Positions 63,653 to 64,000 of a stretch of 64,000 bases of DNA are shown here, piece after piece; within the stretch, counting starts at the first letter, position 1; every line of letters begins with the position of its first letter. Location of the stretch: assembly GCF_020906515.1 (NCBI RefSeq), contig NC_085852.1, positions 3,100,001 through 3,164,000 on the forward strand. Direction: 5' to 3'. The stretch is from Vanrija pseudolonga (lineage: Eukaryota; Basidiomycota; Tremellomycetes; Trichosporonales; Trichosporonaceae). Under the pieces are notes generated by a model. The model searched no databases. It was given only the letters and a program-made list of their open reading frames with translations, and was not told where the DNA came from. The position numbers and the translations under genes are program-made.

Positions 63653-63952
63653 GATTCTCAATACACGGAGCGGTTGAGCGTGGAGTAGAACAAAAGGAAA
63701 GGTTGAAGCGAAGGAAGAGTGCTGAAAGCTGGTGGCAAAACTAAATGCGTGAGAGACGGACAGGGGCGTGGCCGGGGGACTCGCTTGGAACACGGATGGA
63801 GGAGGGCCGCGACCATGATGTTGTGACGCTGGGCGCTGGTCAAGAGTGTGCCAACCGGGCACCCATACGACGCCCCTCTCATCCGTTCCGTCAACTCATG
63901 CCTCTCGAGCAGCACGCCGATTCTGAAGCAGCAGAGCTGCGTTTCCCATTAC
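63653..63952. other. Promoter of tandem copy 3 and right-hand intergenic DNA
   Basis: About 300 bases upstream of copy 3 and before a possible rightward gene start at 63953. No other feature seen. Confidence 0.4.
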
Positions 63953-64000
63953 ATGGACTACTACTACCTCCTCTCCCAGGGTGTGCCGCAGCCTGTCCAG
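63953..64000 (+). CDS. Possible 5' end of a gene running off the window
   Basis: An ATG in CATTACATGG context opens 16 codons (MDYYYLLSQGVPQPVQ) with no stop to the window edge. Too short to identify; it may be chance. Confidence 0.25.
   Translation, partial: MDYYYLLSQGVPQPVQ

Noticed and set aside
1-64000. Biosynthetic gene cluster around the PhzF-like, dioxygenase, esterase and oxidoreductase genes
   Set aside because: The enzymes are spread over 35 kb among housekeeping genes, with no synthase or dedicated transporter. No cluster logic is visible.

Overview
The window is nuclear DNA of a GC-rich, intron-rich fungus. Nearly every gene is interrupted by 31-60 nt GT-AG introns with a CTAAC/CTGAC-like branch site. 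Gene content (MOZART1, EMC4, REV1, a dual hybrid histidine kinase resembling Cryptococcus Tco2, a PiT phosphate transporter) points to a basidiomycete yeast, most likely Tremellomycetes. Trichosporonales is my best guess, but that is inference. I see no rRNA, convincing tRNA, CRISPR array, transposon or virus-like element. About 34 protein genes are packed on both strands, with several 1-2.7 kb intergenic stretches.

Layout. 1-8.5 kb: C-terminal end of EMC4, a membrane-anchored ubiquitin protease, the tiny four-exon gene MZT1, a type I membrane orphan, REV1 and a small orphan whose stop codon is formed by splicing. 10-14.7 kb: TPR protein, SnoaL/NTF2-like protein, PhzF-like protein, and the first of two chromodomain-like paralogues. 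15-21.2 kb: a giant hybrid histidine kinase. 23-30.2 kb: carboxylesterase, cytochrome b5-acyl-CoA dehydrogenase fusion, a bacterial-type MarR-GNAT fusion gene with palindromes in its promoter, the second chromodomain-like gene, and a leucine-rich-repeat protein. 31-45 kb: zinc-ribbon orphan, MDR oxidoreductase, possible small secreted protein, orphan, myotubularin phosphatase, a four-exon cytochrome oxidase small subunit, tubulin cofactor E, a tyrosine-phosphatase-like protein and a myristoylation-signal orphan. 46-52 kb: TauD-like dioxygenase, VWA protein with a Q/G/Y-rich prion-like tract, bestrophin-like channel. 52-59 kb: alkaline phosphatase and a PHO89-type phosphate transporter, divergent across 2.7 kb that carries one CACGTG and seven CACGTT-type motifs. 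59.3-63.7 kb: a tandem array of three paralogues of a family I cannot name. All share intron positions; one copy looks intact and two show damage.

Genes that plausibly work together: the phosphatase and phosphate transporter (phosphate acquisition); MZT1 and tubulin cofactor E (microtubule biology, not adjacent); and the dioxygenase, esterase, acyl-CoA dehydrogenase, PhzF-like and MDR enzymes (accessory metabolism). The strongest candidates for something undescribed are the tandem orphan array, the dispersed chromodomain-like pair, and the MarR-GNAT gene with operator-like palindromes. All calls come from reading the sequence. No database search was run, and splice sites are inferred from frame, family conservation and consensus.
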